DNA of 64,000 nucleotides from Cladorhizidae sp. MBARI D1340-BT2. Lineage: Eukaryota; Porifera; Demospongiae; Poecilosclerida; Cladorhizidae. The notes under the pieces are model-generated. The model searched no databases. It worked only from the letters and a program-made list of their open reading frames with translations, and had not been told where the DNA came from. The stretch lies in NCBI GenBank assembly GCA_028752905.1, contig JAQNBH010000008.1, positions 4,020,025-4,084,024 of the forward strand, given 5' to 3'. A program made the translations under genes and the position numbers. Shown here in pieces: positions 47,691-60,664 of the stretch. Numbering within the stretch: the first letter of the stretch is position 1; each line of letters opens with the position of its first letter.

Positions 47691-48613
47691 ACTAGCTGTT
47701 GCTTAGCAGTGTAGACATCCACACTGGTGGACTAGCTGTTGCTTAGCAGTGTAGACATCCACACTGGTGGACTTGGCCACAACGATGATGCTTCTGGTGA
47801 GTCTAGAGATGACTAGGTCTAGTGCTACATGTGTGTCTAGAGATGACTATGTATATTGGGAAGTGTGGTAGCACTCTCTATATTGGGAAGTGTGGTAGTG
47901 TCAGAGAAAGCCCTGACAGCGGAAGCTGTTAGAGGGGAAACACCGTCAGAGGGAGGTTGACACTACACACCCACAAGTGGCAGTAGACACCCACCAACTC
48001 AGAACCAAAACCGCAACTATGGATCATCCCACTTGGACAGCAGAGACCCCTGATTGGTTGGAAAAAGGAACTCCTGATTGGTCAGATCAGTCTCTGAGGA
48101 GAATGATCCTAGGCACAACACAAGATAAACCAGCTGCCTATAAAAGAACAAGAGACTTCGAGAGAGGAGGAGAAGGAGTAATCAACAAGCTGGAAGAAAG
48201 AAGGAAAGCCCCTCAACAAACTAACTCCTCAATGAACTGAAGAGAGACTCAGAACTGAGCTGACTTGGCTCTGTGTAATATATAATTTGGTAGAAAACAA
48301 TAGGAGTAATGATGTATTGATAGACGTGGTCGTGTACATCATTTTGTTATTGTTGATTATAATCAACTTACCTTATACAGAAAAGGAGGGCAGAGGTCTA
48401 GAGAGAGAGAGAGAAGACTGTTTGATTATATACTTGGTCTAGATAAGGCTATTGTGAGAGAGAAGCAATAGTAAGGTCTGGGCGTCAAAGAAAGCGAACC
48501 TGGAAAGAGAAGTTGTGCTGAGACTTCTTCTGAAGATTTATATTGTTAGGAAGTAATATTCCGGCAATTGCCGTATAGGTTTGGACCGAAAACGCCCACT
48601 TCACGAAAACCAC

Positions 48614-48656
<43 letters not shown>

Positions 48657-48766
48657 CACAGTATCATATTATGGTGAGACATGAATAGAAGTACACTGAA
48701 GGACAACTAGCCTACCTATGTGACTAGTAGCAATGGATAAAAATTATTAAATTAATATAAATAATT
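47691..48766 (+). repeat. C block 2
   Basis: 1076 bp. TATA box at 48,139. The poly(T) tract at 48,616-48,652 is 37 uninterrupted T. Confidence 0.92.
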
Positions 48767-49321
48767 TATGTAGTGTATAATGCACACAGTGCAGGCACTA
48801 ATGAGGGGCATCATATGTAGTGTATAATGCACACAGTGCAGGCACTAATGAGAGGCATCATATGTAGTGTATAATGCACACAGTGCAGGCACTAATGAGA
48901 GGCATCATATGTAGTGTATAATGCACACAGTGCAGGCACTAATGAGAGGCATCATATGTAGTGTATAATGCACACAGTGCAGGCACTAATGAGAGGCATC
49001 ATATGTAGTGTATAATGCACACAGTGCAGCCACTAATGAGAGGCATCATATGTAGTGTATAATGCACACAGTGCAGGCACTAATGAGAGGCATCATATGT
49101 AGTGTATAATGCACACAGTGCAGCCACTAATGAGAGGCATCATATGTAGTGTATAATGCACACAGTGCAGGCACTAATGAGAGGCATCATATGTAGTGTA
49201 TAATGCACACAGTGCAGGCACTAATGAGAGGCATCATATGTAGTGTATAATGCACACAGTGCAGGCACTAATGAGAGGCATCATATGTAGTGTATAATGC
49301 ACACAGTGCAGGCACTAATGC
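48767..49321. repeat. 47-bp satellite array S13, 12 units
   Basis: Order of the position-26 base: G,G,G,G,G,C,G,C,G,G,G,G. The first unit has GAGGGGC. Confidence 0.96.
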
Positions 49322-49847
49322 GTGGGATACTAAACATGGTTGGTGTGAGGGATACTAAACATGGTTGGTGTGAGGGATACTAAACATGGTTGGTGTGAGG
49401 GATACTAAACATGGTTGGTGTGAGGGATACTAAACATGGTTGGTGTGAGGGATACTAAACATGGTTGGTGTGAGGGATACTAAACATGGTTGGTGTGAGG
49501 GATACTAAACATGGTTGGTGTGAGGGATACTAAACATGGTTGGTGTGAGGGATACTAAACATGGTTGGTGTGTGGGATACTAAACATGGTTGGTGTGAGG
49601 GATACTAAACATGGTTGGTGTGTGGGATACTAAACATGGTTGGTGTGAGGGATACTAAACATGGTTGGTGTGTGGGATACTAAACATGGTTGGTGTGAGG
49701 GATACTAAACATGGTTGGTGTGAGGGATACTAAACATGGTTGGTGTGTGGGATACTAAACATGGTTGGTGTGAGGGATACTAAACATGGTTGGTGTGTGG
49801 GATACTAAACATGGTTGGTGTGAGGGATACTAAACATGGTTGGTGTG
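49322..49847. repeat. 25-bp minisatellite B3, 21 copies
   Basis: Nine A-type units, then T,A,T,A,T,A,A,T,A,T,A. It differs from B4-B8 only by two extra A-type units at the left. Confidence 0.96.
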
Positions 49848-50923
49848 ACTAGCTGTTGCTTAGCAGTGTAGACATCCACACTGGTGGACTAGCTGTTGCT
49901 TAGCAGTGTAGACATCCACACTGGTGGACTTGGCCACAACGATGATGCTTCTGGTGAGTCTAGAGATGACTAGGTCTAGTGCTACATGTGTGTCTAGAGA
50001 TGACTATGTATATTGGGAAGTGTGGTAGCACTCTCTATATTGGGAAGTGTGGTAGTGTCAGAGAAAGCCCTGACAGCGGAAGCTGTTAGAGGGGAAACAC
50101 CGTCAGAGGGAGGTTGACACTACACACCCACAAGTGGCAGTAGACACCCACCAACTCAGAACCAAAACCGCAACTATGGATCATCCCACTTGGACAGCAG
50201 AGACCCCTGATTGGTTGGAAAAAGGAACTCCTGATTGGTCAGATCAGTCTCTGAGGAGAATGATCCTAGGCACAACACAAGATAAACCAGCTGCCTATAA
50301 AAGAACAAGAGACTTCGAGAGAGGAGGAGAAGGAGTAATCAACAAGCTGGAAGAAAGAAGGAAAGCCCCTCAACAAACTAACTCCTCAATGAACTGAAGA
50401 GAGACTCAGAACTGAGCTGACTTGGCTCTGTGTAATATATAATTTGGTAGAAAACAATAGGAGTAATGATGTATTGATAGACGTGGTCGTGTACATCATT
50501 TTGTTATTGTTGATTATAATCAACTTACCTTATACAGAAAAGGAGGGCAGAGGTCTAGAGAGAGAGAGAGAAGACTGTTTGATTATATACTTGGTCTAGA
50601 TAAGGCTATTGTGAGAGAGAAGCAATAGTAAGGTCTGGGCGTCAAAGAAAGCGAACCTGGAAAGAGAAGTTGTGCTGAGACTTCTTCTGAAGATTTATAT
50701 TGTTAGGAAGTAATATTCCGGCAATTGCCGTATAGGTTTGGACCGAAAACGCCCACTTCACGAAAACCACACTTTTTTTTTTTTTATTTTTTTTTTTTTT
50801 TTTTTTTTTACTTCACAGTATCATATTATGGTGAGACATGAATAGAAGTACACTGAAGGACAACTAGCCTACCTATGTGACTAGTAGCAATGGATAAAAA
50901 TTATTAAATTAATATAAATAATT
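49848..50923 (+). repeat. C block 3
   Basis: 1076 bp. TATA at 50,296. The T tract 50,773-50,809 is 37 bases with one A at offset 14. Confidence 0.92.
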
Positions 50924-51479
50924 TATGTAGTGTATAATGCACACAGTGCAGGCACTAATGAGGGGCATCATATGTAGTGTATAATGCACACAGTGCAGGC
51001 ACTAATGAGAGGCATCATATGTAGTGTATAATGCACACAGTGCAGGCACTAATGAGAGGCATCATATGTAGTGTATAATGCACACAGTGCAGGCACTAAT
51101 GAGAGGCATCATATGTAGTGTATAATGCACACAGTGCAGGCACTAATGAGAGGCATCATATGTAGTGTATAATGCACACAGTGCAGCCACTAATGAGAGG
51201 CATCATATGTAGTGTATAATGCACACAGTGCAGGCACTAATGAGAGGCATCATATGTAGTGTATAATGCACACAGTGCAGCCACTAATGAGAGGCATCAT
51301 ATGTAGTGTATAATGCACACAGTGCAGGCACTAATGAGAGGCATCATATGTAGTGTATAATGCACACAGTGCAGGCACTAATGAGAGGCATCATATGTAG
51401 TGTATAATGCACACAGTGCAGGCACTAATGAGAGGCATCATATGTAGTGTATAATGCACACAGTGCAGGCACTAATGCG
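50924..51479. repeat. 47-bp satellite array S14, 12 units
   Basis: The same position-26 order as S13. Confidence 0.96.
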
Positions 51480-51954
51480 TGGGATACTAAACATGGTTGG
51501 TGTGAGGGATACTAAACATGGTTGGTGTGAGGGATACTAAACATGGTTGGTGTGAGGGATACTAAACATGGTTGGTGTGAGGGATACTAAACATGGTTGG
51601 TGTGAGGGATACTAAACATGGTTGGTGTGAGGGATACTAAACATGGTTGGTGTGAGGGATACTAAACATGGTTGGTGTGTGGGATACTAAACATGGTTGG
51701 TGTGAGGGATACTAAACATGGTTGGTGTGTGGGATACTAAACATGGTTGGTGTGAGGGATACTAAACATGGTTGGTGTGTGGGATACTAAACATGGTTGG
51801 TGTGAGGGATACTAAACATGGTTGGTGTGAGGGATACTAAACATGGTTGGTGTGTGGGATACTAAACATGGTTGGTGTGAGGGATACTAAACATGGTTGG
51901 TGTGTGGGATACTAAACATGGTTGGTGTGAGGGATACTAAACATGGTTGGTGTG
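51480..51954. repeat. 25-bp minisatellite B4, 19 copies
   Basis: Seven A-type units, then T,A,T,A,T,A,A,T,A,T,A. Confidence 0.96.
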
Positions 51955-53030
51955 ACTAGCTGTTGCTTAGCAGTGTAGACATCCACACTGGTGGACTAGC
52001 TGTTGCTTAGCAGTGTAGACATCCACACTGGTGGACTTGGCCACAACGATGATGCTTCTGGTGAGTCTAGAGATGACTAGGTCTAGTGCTACATGTGTGT
52101 CTAGAGATGACTATGTATATTGGGAAGTGTGGTAGCACTCTCTATATTGGGAAGTGTGGTAGTGTCAGAGAAAGCCCTGACAGCGGAAGCTGTTAGAGGG
52201 GAAACACCGTCAGAGGGAGGTTGACACTACACACCCACAAGTGGCAGTAGACACCCACCAACTCAGAACCAAAACCGCAACTATGGATCATCCCACTTGG
52301 ACAGCAGAGACCCCTGATTGGTTGGAAAAAGGAACTCCTGATTGGTCAGATCAGTCTCTGAGGAGAATGATCCTAGGCACAACACAAGATAAACCAGCTG
52401 CCTATAAAAGAACAAGAGACTTCGAGAGAGGAGGAGAAGGAGTAATCAACAAGCTGGAAGAAAGAAGGAAAGCCCCTCAACAAACTAACTCCTCAATGAA
52501 CTGAAGAGAGACTCAGAACTGAGCTGACTTGGCTCTGTGTAATATATAATTTGGTAGAAAACAATAGGAGTAATGATGTATTGATAGACGTGGTCGTGTA
52601 CATCATTTTGTTATTGTTGATTATAATCAACTTACCTTATACAGAAAAGGAGGGCAGAGGTCTAGAGAGAGAGAGAGAAGACTGTTTGATTATATACTTG
52701 GTCTAGATAAGGCTATTGTGAGAGAGAAGCAATAGTAAGGTCTGGGCGTCAAAGAAAGCGAACCTGGAAAGAGAAGTTGTGCTGAGACTTCTTCTGAAGA
52801 TTTATATTGTTAGGAAGTAATATTCCGGCAATTGCCGTATAGGTTTGGACCGAAAACGCCCACTTCACGAAAACCACACTTTTTTTATTTTTTTTTTTAT
52901 TATTTTTTTTTTTTTTACTTCACAGTATCATATTATGGTGAGACATGAATAGAAGTACACTGAAGGACAACTAGCCTACCTATGTGACTAGTAGCAATGG
53001 ATAAAAATTATTAAATTAATATAAATAATT
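51955..53030 (+). repeat. C block 4
   Basis: 1076 bp. TATA at 52,403. The T tract 52,880-52,916 is 37 bases with A at offsets 8, 20 and 23. Confidence 0.92.
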
Positions 53031-53727
53031 TATGTAGTGTATAATGCACACAGTGCAGGCACTAATGAGGGGCATCATATGTAGTGTATAATGCACACAG
53101 TGCAGGCACTAATGAGAGGCATCATATGTAGTGTATAATGCACACAGTGCAGGCACTAATGAGAGGCATCATATGTAGTGTATAATGCACACAGTGCAGG
53201 CACTAATGAGAGGCATCATATGTAGTGTATAATGCACACAGTGCAGGCACTAATGAGAGGCATCATATGTAGTGTATAATGCACACAGTGCAGGCACTAA
53301 TGAGAGGCATCATATGTAGTGTATAATGCACACAGTGCAGGCACTAATGAGAGGCATCATATGTAGTGTATAATGCACACAGTGCAGGCACTAATGAGAG
53401 GCATCATATGTAGTGTATAATGCACACAGTGCAGCCACTAATGAGAGGCATCATATGTAGTGTATAATGCACACAGTGCAGGCACTAATGAGAGGCATCA
53501 TATGTAGTGTATAATGCACACAGTGCAGCCACTAATGAGAGGCATCATATGTAGTGTATAATGCACACAGTGCAGGCACTAATGAGAGGCATCATATGTA
53601 GTGTATAATGCACACAGTGCAGGCACTAATGAGAGGCATCATATGTAGTGTATAATGCACACAGTGCAGGCACTAATGAGAGGCATCATATGTAGTGTAT
53701 AATGCACACAGTGCAGGCACTAATGCG
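53031..53727. repeat. 47-bp satellite array S15, 15 units
   Basis: Three units (141 bp) longer than S14. The extra units are all G-type and precede the G,C,G,C core. Confidence 0.96.
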
Positions 53728-54202
53728 TGGGATACTAAACATGGTTGGTGTGAGGGATACTAAACATGGTTGGTGTGAGGGATACTAAACATGGTTGGTG
53801 TGAGGGATACTAAACATGGTTGGTGTGAGGGATACTAAACATGGTTGGTGTGAGGGATACTAAACATGGTTGGTGTGAGGGATACTAAACATGGTTGGTG
53901 TGAGGGATACTAAACATGGTTGGTGTGTGGGATACTAAACATGGTTGGTGTGAGGGATACTAAACATGGTTGGTGTGTGGGATACTAAACATGGTTGGTG
54001 TGAGGGATACTAAACATGGTTGGTGTGTGGGATACTAAACATGGTTGGTGTGAGGGATACTAAACATGGTTGGTGTGAGGGATACTAAACATGGTTGGTG
54101 TGTGGGATACTAAACATGGTTGGTGTGAGGGATACTAAACATGGTTGGTGTGTGGGATACTAAACATGGTTGGTGTGAGGGATACTAAACATGGTTGGTG
54201 TG
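53728..54202. repeat. 25-bp minisatellite B5, 19 copies
   Basis: The same A/T order as B4. Confidence 0.96.
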
Positions 54203-55278
54203 ACTAGCTGTTGCTTAGCAGTGTAGACATCCACACTGGTGGACTAGCTGTTGCTTAGCAGTGTAGACATCCACACTGGTGGACTTGGCCACAACGATGA
54301 TGCTTCTGGTGAGTCTAGAGATGACTAGGTCTAGTGCTACATGTGTGTCTAGAGATGACTATGTATATTGGGAAGTGTGGTAGCACTCTCTATATTGGGA
54401 AGTGTGGTAGTGTCAGAGAAAGCCCTGACAGCGGAAGCTGTTAGAGGGGAAACACCGTCAGAGGGAGGTTGACACTACACACCCACAAGTGGCAGTAGAC
54501 ACCCACCAACTCAGAACCAAAACCGCAACTATGGATCATCCCACTTGGACAGCAGAGACCCCTGATTGGTTGGAAAAAGGAACTCCTGATTGGTCAGATC
54601 AGTCTCTGAGGAGAATGATCCTAGGCACAACACAAGATAAACCAGCTGCCTATAAAAGAACAAGAGACTTCGAGAGAGGAGGAGAAGGAGTAATCAACAA
54701 GCTGGAAGAAAGAAGGAAAGCCCCTCAACAAACTAACTCCTCAATGAACTGAAGAGAGACTCAGAACTGAGCTGACTTGGCTCTGTGTAATATATAATTT
54801 GGTAGAAAACAATAGGAGTAATGATGTATTGATAGACGTGGTCGTGTACATCATTTTGTTATTGTTGATTATAATCAACTTACCTTATACAGAAAAGGAG
54901 GGCAGAGGTCTAGAGAGAGAGAGAGAAGACTGTTTGATTATATACTTGGTCTAGATAAGGCTATTGTGAGAGAGAAGCAATAGTAAGGTCTGGGCGTCAA
55001 AGAAAGCGAACCTGGAAAGAGAAGTTGTGCTGAGACTTCTTCTGAAGATTTATATTGTTAGGAAGTAATATTCCGGCAATTGCCGTATAGGTTTGGACCG
55101 AAAACGCCCACTTCACGAAAACCACACTTTTTTTTTATTTTATTTTTTTTATTTTTTTTTTTTTACTTCACAGTATCATATTATGGTGAGACATGAATAG
55201 AAGTACACTGAAGGACAACTAGCCTACCTATGTGACTAGTAGCAATGGATAAAAATTATTAAATTAATATAAATAATT
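54203..55278 (+). repeat. C block 5
   Basis: 1076 bp. TATA at 54,651. The T tract 55,128-55,164 is 37 bases with A at offsets 10, 15 and 24. Confidence 0.92.
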
Positions 55279-55834
55279 TATGTAGTGTATAATGCACACA
55301 GTGCAGGCACTAATGAGGGGCATCATATGTAGTGTATAATGCACACAGTGCAGGCACTAATGAGAGGCATCATATGTAGTGTATAATGCACACAGTGCAG
55401 GCACTAATGAGAGGCATCATATGTAGTGTATAATGCACACAGTGCAGGCACTAATGAGAGGCATCATATGTAGTGTATAATGCACACAGTGCAGGCACTA
55501 ATGAGAGGCATCATATGTAGTGTATAATGCACACAGTGCAGGCACTAATGAGAGGCATCATATGTAGTGTATAATGCACACAGTGCAGGCACTAATGAGA
55601 GGCATCATATGTAGTGTATAATGCACACAGTGCAGCCACTAATGAGAGGCATCATATGTAGTGTATAATGCACACAGTGCAGGCACTAATGAGAGGCATC
55701 ATATGTAGTGTATAATGCACACAGTGCAGGCACTAATGAGAGGCATCATATGTAGTGTATAATGCACACAGTGCAGGCACTAATGAGAGGCATCATATGT
55801 AGTGTATAATGCACACAGTGCAGGCACTAATGCG
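55279..55834. repeat. 47-bp satellite array S16, 12 units
   Basis: Position-26 order has a single C (unit 8), so it differs from S13, S14 and S17. Confidence 0.96.
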
Positions 55835-56309
55835 TGGGATACTAAACATGGTTGGTGTGAGGGATACTAAACATGGTTGGTGTGAGGGATACTAAACATG
55901 GTTGGTGTGAGGGATACTAAACATGGTTGGTGTGAGGGATACTAAACATGGTTGGTGTGAGGGATACTAAACATGGTTGGTGTGAGGGATACTAAACATG
56001 GTTGGTGTGAGGGATACTAAACATGGTTGGTGTGTGGGATACTAAACATGGTTGGTGTGAGGGATACTAAACATGGTTGGTGTGTGGGATACTAAACATG
56101 GTTGGTGTGAGGGATACTAAACATGGTTGGTGTGTGGGATACTAAACATGGTTGGTGTGAGGGATACTAAACATGGTTGGTGTGAGGGATACTAAACATG
56201 GTTGGTGTGTGGGATACTAAACATGGTTGGTGTGAGGGATACTAAACATGGTTGGTGTGTGGGATACTAAACATGGTTGGTGTGAGGGATACTAAACATG
56301 GTTGGTGTG
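55835..56309. repeat. 25-bp minisatellite B6, 19 copies
   Basis: The same A/T order as B4. Confidence 0.96.
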
Positions 56310-57232
56310 ACTAGCTGTTGCTTAGCAGTGTAGACATCCACACTGGTGGACTAGCTGTTGCTTAGCAGTGTAGACATCCACACTGGTGGACTTGGCCACA
56401 ACGATGATGCTTCTGGTGAGTCTAGAGATGACTAGGTCTAGTGCTACATGTGTGTCTAGAGATGACTATGTATATTGGGAAGTGTGGTAGCACTCTCTAT
56501 ATTGGGAAGTGTGGTAGTGTCAGAGAAAGCCCTGACAGCGGAAGCTGTTAGAGGGGAAACACCGTCAGAGGGAGGTTGACACTACACACCCACAAGTGGC
56601 AGTAGACACCCACCAACTCAGAACCAAAACCGCAACTATGGATCATCCCACTTGGACAGCAGAGACCCCTGATTGGTTGGAAAAAGGAACTCCTGATTGG
56701 TCAGATCAGTCTCTGAGGAGAATGATCCTAGGCACAACACAAGATAAACCAGCTGCCTATAAAAGAACAAGAGACTTCGAGAGAGGAGGAGAAGGAGTAA
56801 TCAACAAGCTGGAAGAAAGAAGGAAAGCCCCTCAACAAACTAACTCCTCAATGAACTGAAGAGAGACTCAGAACTGAGCTGACTTGGCTCTGTGTAATAT
56901 ATAATTTGGTAGAAAACAATAGGAGTAATGATGTATTGATAGACGTGGTCGTGTACATCATTTTGTTATTGTTGATTATAATCAACTTACCTTATACAGA
57001 AAAGGAGGGCAGAGGTCTAGAGAGAGAGAGAGAAGACTGTTTGATTATATACTTGGTCTAGATAAGGCTATTGTGAGAGAGAAGCAATAGTAAGGTCTGG
57101 GCGTCAAAGAAAGCGAACCTGGAAAGAGAAGTTGTGCTGAGACTTCTTCTGAAGATTTATATTGTTAGGAAGTAATATTCCGGCAATTGCCGTATAGGTT
57201 TGGACCGAAAACGCCCACTTCACGAAAACCAC

Positions 57233-57275
<43 letters not shown>

Positions 57276-57385
57276 CACAGTATCATATTATGGTGAGACA
57301 TGAATAGAAGTACACTGAAGGACAACTAGCCTACCTATGTGACTAGTAGCAATGGATAAAAATTATTAAATTAATATAAATAATT
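56310..57385 (+). repeat. C block 6
   Basis: 1076 bp. TATA at 56,758. The T tract 57,235-57,271 is 37 pure T. Confidence 0.92.
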
Positions 57386-57941
57386 TATGTAGTGTATAAT
57401 GCACACAGTGCAGGCACTAATGAGGGGCATCATATGTAGTGTATAATGCACACAGTGCAGGCACTAATGAGAGGCATCATATGTAGTGTATAATGCACAC
57501 AGTGCAGGCACTAATGAGAGGCATCATATGTAGTGTATAATGCACACAGTGCAGGCACTAATGAGAGGCATCATATGTAGTGTATAATGCACACAGTGCA
57601 GGCACTAATGAGAGGCATCATATGTAGTGTATAATGCACACAGTGCAGCCACTAATGAGAGGCATCATATGTAGTGTATAATGCACACAGTGCAGGCACT
57701 AATGAGAGGCATCATATGTAGTGTATAATGCACACAGTGCAGCCACTAATGAGAGGCATCATATGTAGTGTATAATGCACACAGTGCAGGCACTAATGAG
57801 AGGCATCATATGTAGTGTATAATGCACACAGTGCAGGCACTAATGAGAGGCATCATATGTAGTGTATAATGCACACAGTGCAGGCACTAATGAGAGGCAT
57901 CATATGTAGTGTATAATGCACACAGTGCAGGCACTAATGCG
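57386..57941. repeat. 47-bp satellite array S17, 12 units
   Basis: Position-26 order as in S13 and S14. Confidence 0.96.
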
Positions 57942-58416
57942 TGGGATACTAAACATGGTTGGTGTGAGGGATACTAAACATGGTTGGTGTGAGGGATACT
58001 AAACATGGTTGGTGTGAGGGATACTAAACATGGTTGGTGTGAGGGATACTAAACATGGTTGGTGTGAGGGATACTAAACATGGTTGGTGTGAGGGATACT
58101 AAACATGGTTGGTGTGAGGGATACTAAACATGGTTGGTGTGTGGGATACTAAACATGGTTGGTGTGAGGGATACTAAACATGGTTGGTGTGTGGGATACT
58201 AAACATGGTTGGTGTGAGGGATACTAAACATGGTTGGTGTGTGGGATACTAAACATGGTTGGTGTGAGGGATACTAAACATGGTTGGTGTGAGGGATACT
58301 AAACATGGTTGGTGTGTGGGATACTAAACATGGTTGGTGTGAGGGATACTAAACATGGTTGGTGTGTGGGATACTAAACATGGTTGGTGTGAGGGATACT
58401 AAACATGGTTGGTGTG
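57942..58416. repeat. 25-bp minisatellite B7, 19 copies
   Basis: The same A/T order as B4. Confidence 0.96.
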
Positions 58417-59339
58417 ACTAGCTGTTGCTTAGCAGTGTAGACATCCACACTGGTGGACTAGCTGTTGCTTAGCAGTGTAGACATCCACACTGGTGGACTT
58501 GGCCACAACGATGATGCTTCTGGTGAGTCTAGAGATGACTAGGTCTAGTGCTACATGTGTGTCTAGAGATGACTATGTATATTGGGAAGTGTGGTAGCAC
58601 TCTCTATATTGGGAAGTGTGGTAGTGTCAGAGAAAGCCCTGACAGCGGAAGCTGTTAGAGGGGAAACACCGTCAGAGGGAGGTTGACACTACACACCCAC
58701 AAGTGGCAGTAGACACCCACCAACTCAGAACCAAAACCGCAACTATGGATCATCCCACTTGGACAGCAGAGACCCCTGATTGGTTGGAAAAAGGAACTCC
58801 TGATTGGTCAGATCAGTCTCTGAGGAGAATGATCCTAGGCACAACACAAGATAAACCAGCTGCCTATAAAAGAACAAGAGACTTCGAGAGAGGAGGAGAA
58901 GGAGTAATCAACAAGCTGGAAGAAAGAAGGAAAGCCCCTCAACAAACTAACTCCTCAATGAACTGAAGAGAGACTCAGAACTGAGCTGACTTGGCTCTGT
59001 GTAATATATAATTTGGTAGAAAACAATAGGAGTAATGATGTATTGATAGACGTGGTCGTGTACATCATTTTGTTATTGTTGATTATAATCAACTTACCTT
59101 ATACAGAAAAGGAGGGCAGAGGTCTAGAGAGAGAGAGAGAAGACTGTTTGATTATATACTTGGTCTAGATAAGGCTATTGTGAGAGAGAAGCAATAGTAA
59201 GGTCTGGGCGTCAAAGAAAGCGAACCTGGAAAGAGAAGTTGTGCTGAGACTTCTTCTGAAGATTTATATTGTTAGGAAGTAATATTCCGGCAATTGCCGT
59301 ATAGGTTTGGACCGAAAACGCCCACTTCACGAAAACCAC

Positions 59340-59382
<43 letters not shown>

Positions 59383-59492
59383 CACAGTATCATATTATGG
59401 TGAGACATGAATAGAAGTACACTGAAGGACAACTAGCCTACCTATGTGACTAGTAGCAATGGATAAAAATTATTAAATTAATATAAATAATT
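58417..59492 (+). repeat. C block 7
   Basis: 1076 bp. TATA at 58,865. The T tract 59,342-59,378 is 37 pure T. Confidence 0.92.
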
Positions 59493-60189
59493 TATGTAGT
59501 GTATAATGCACACAGTGCAGGCACTAATGAGAGGCATCATATGTAGTGTATAATGCACACAGTGCAGGCACTAATGAGAGGCATCATATGTAGTGTATAA
59601 TGCACACAGTGCAGGCACTAATGAGAGGCATCATATGTAGTGTATAATGCACACAGTGCAGGCACTAATGAGAGGCATCCTATGTAGTGTATAATGCACA
59701 CAGTGCAGCCACTAATGAGAGGCATCATATGTAGTGTATAATGCACACAGTGCAGCCACTAATGAGAGGCATCATATGTAGTGTATAATGCACACAGTGC
59801 AGGCACTAATGAGAGGCATCATATGTAGTGTATAATGCACACAGTGCAGGCACTAATGAGAGGCATCATATGTAGTGTATAATGCACACAGTGCAGGCAC
59901 TAATGAGAGGCATCATATGTAGTGTATAATGCACACAGTGCAGCCACTAATGAGAGGCATCATATGTAGTGTATAATGCACACAGTGCAGGCACTAATGA
60001 GAGGCATCATATGTAGTGTATAATGCACACAGTGCAGCCACTAATGAGAGGCATCATATGTAGTGTATAATGCACACAGTGCAGGCACTAATGAGAGGCA
60101 TCATATGTAGTGTATAATGCACACAGTGCAGGCACTAATGAGAGGCATCATATGTAGTGTATAATGCACACAGTGCAGGCACTAATGCG
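59493..60189. repeat. 47-bp satellite array S18, 15 units
   Basis: The same length as S15 but a different variant order (two adjacent C-type units at 5 and 6). The first unit has GAGAGGC rather than GAGGGGC, and there is a CATCCTATG variant in unit 4. Confidence 0.96.
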
Positions 60190-60664
60190 TGGGATACTAA
60201 ACATGGTTGGTGTGAGGGATACTAAACATGGTTGGTGTGAGGGATACTAAACATGGTTGGTGTGAGGGATACTAAACATGGTTGGTGTGAGGGATACTAA
60301 ACATGGTTGGTGTGAGGGATACTAAACATGGTTGGTGTGAGGGATACTAAACATGGTTGGTGTGAGGGATACTAAACATGGTTGGTGTGTGGGATACTAA
60401 ACATGGTTGGTGTGAGGGATACTAAACATGGTTGGTGTGTGGGATACTAAACATGGTTGGTGTGAGGGATACTAAACATGGTTGGTGTGTGGGATACTAA
60501 ACATGGTTGGTGTGAGGGATACTAAACATGGTTGGTGTGAGGGATACTAAACATGGTTGGTGTGTGGGATACTAAACATGGTTGGTGTGAGGGATACTAA
60601 ACATGGTTGGTGTGTGGGATACTAAACATGGTTGGTGTGAGGGATACTAAACATGGTTGGTGTG
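60190..60664. repeat. 25-bp minisatellite B8, 19 copies
   Basis: The same A/T order as B4. Last B array in the window. Confidence 0.96.
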
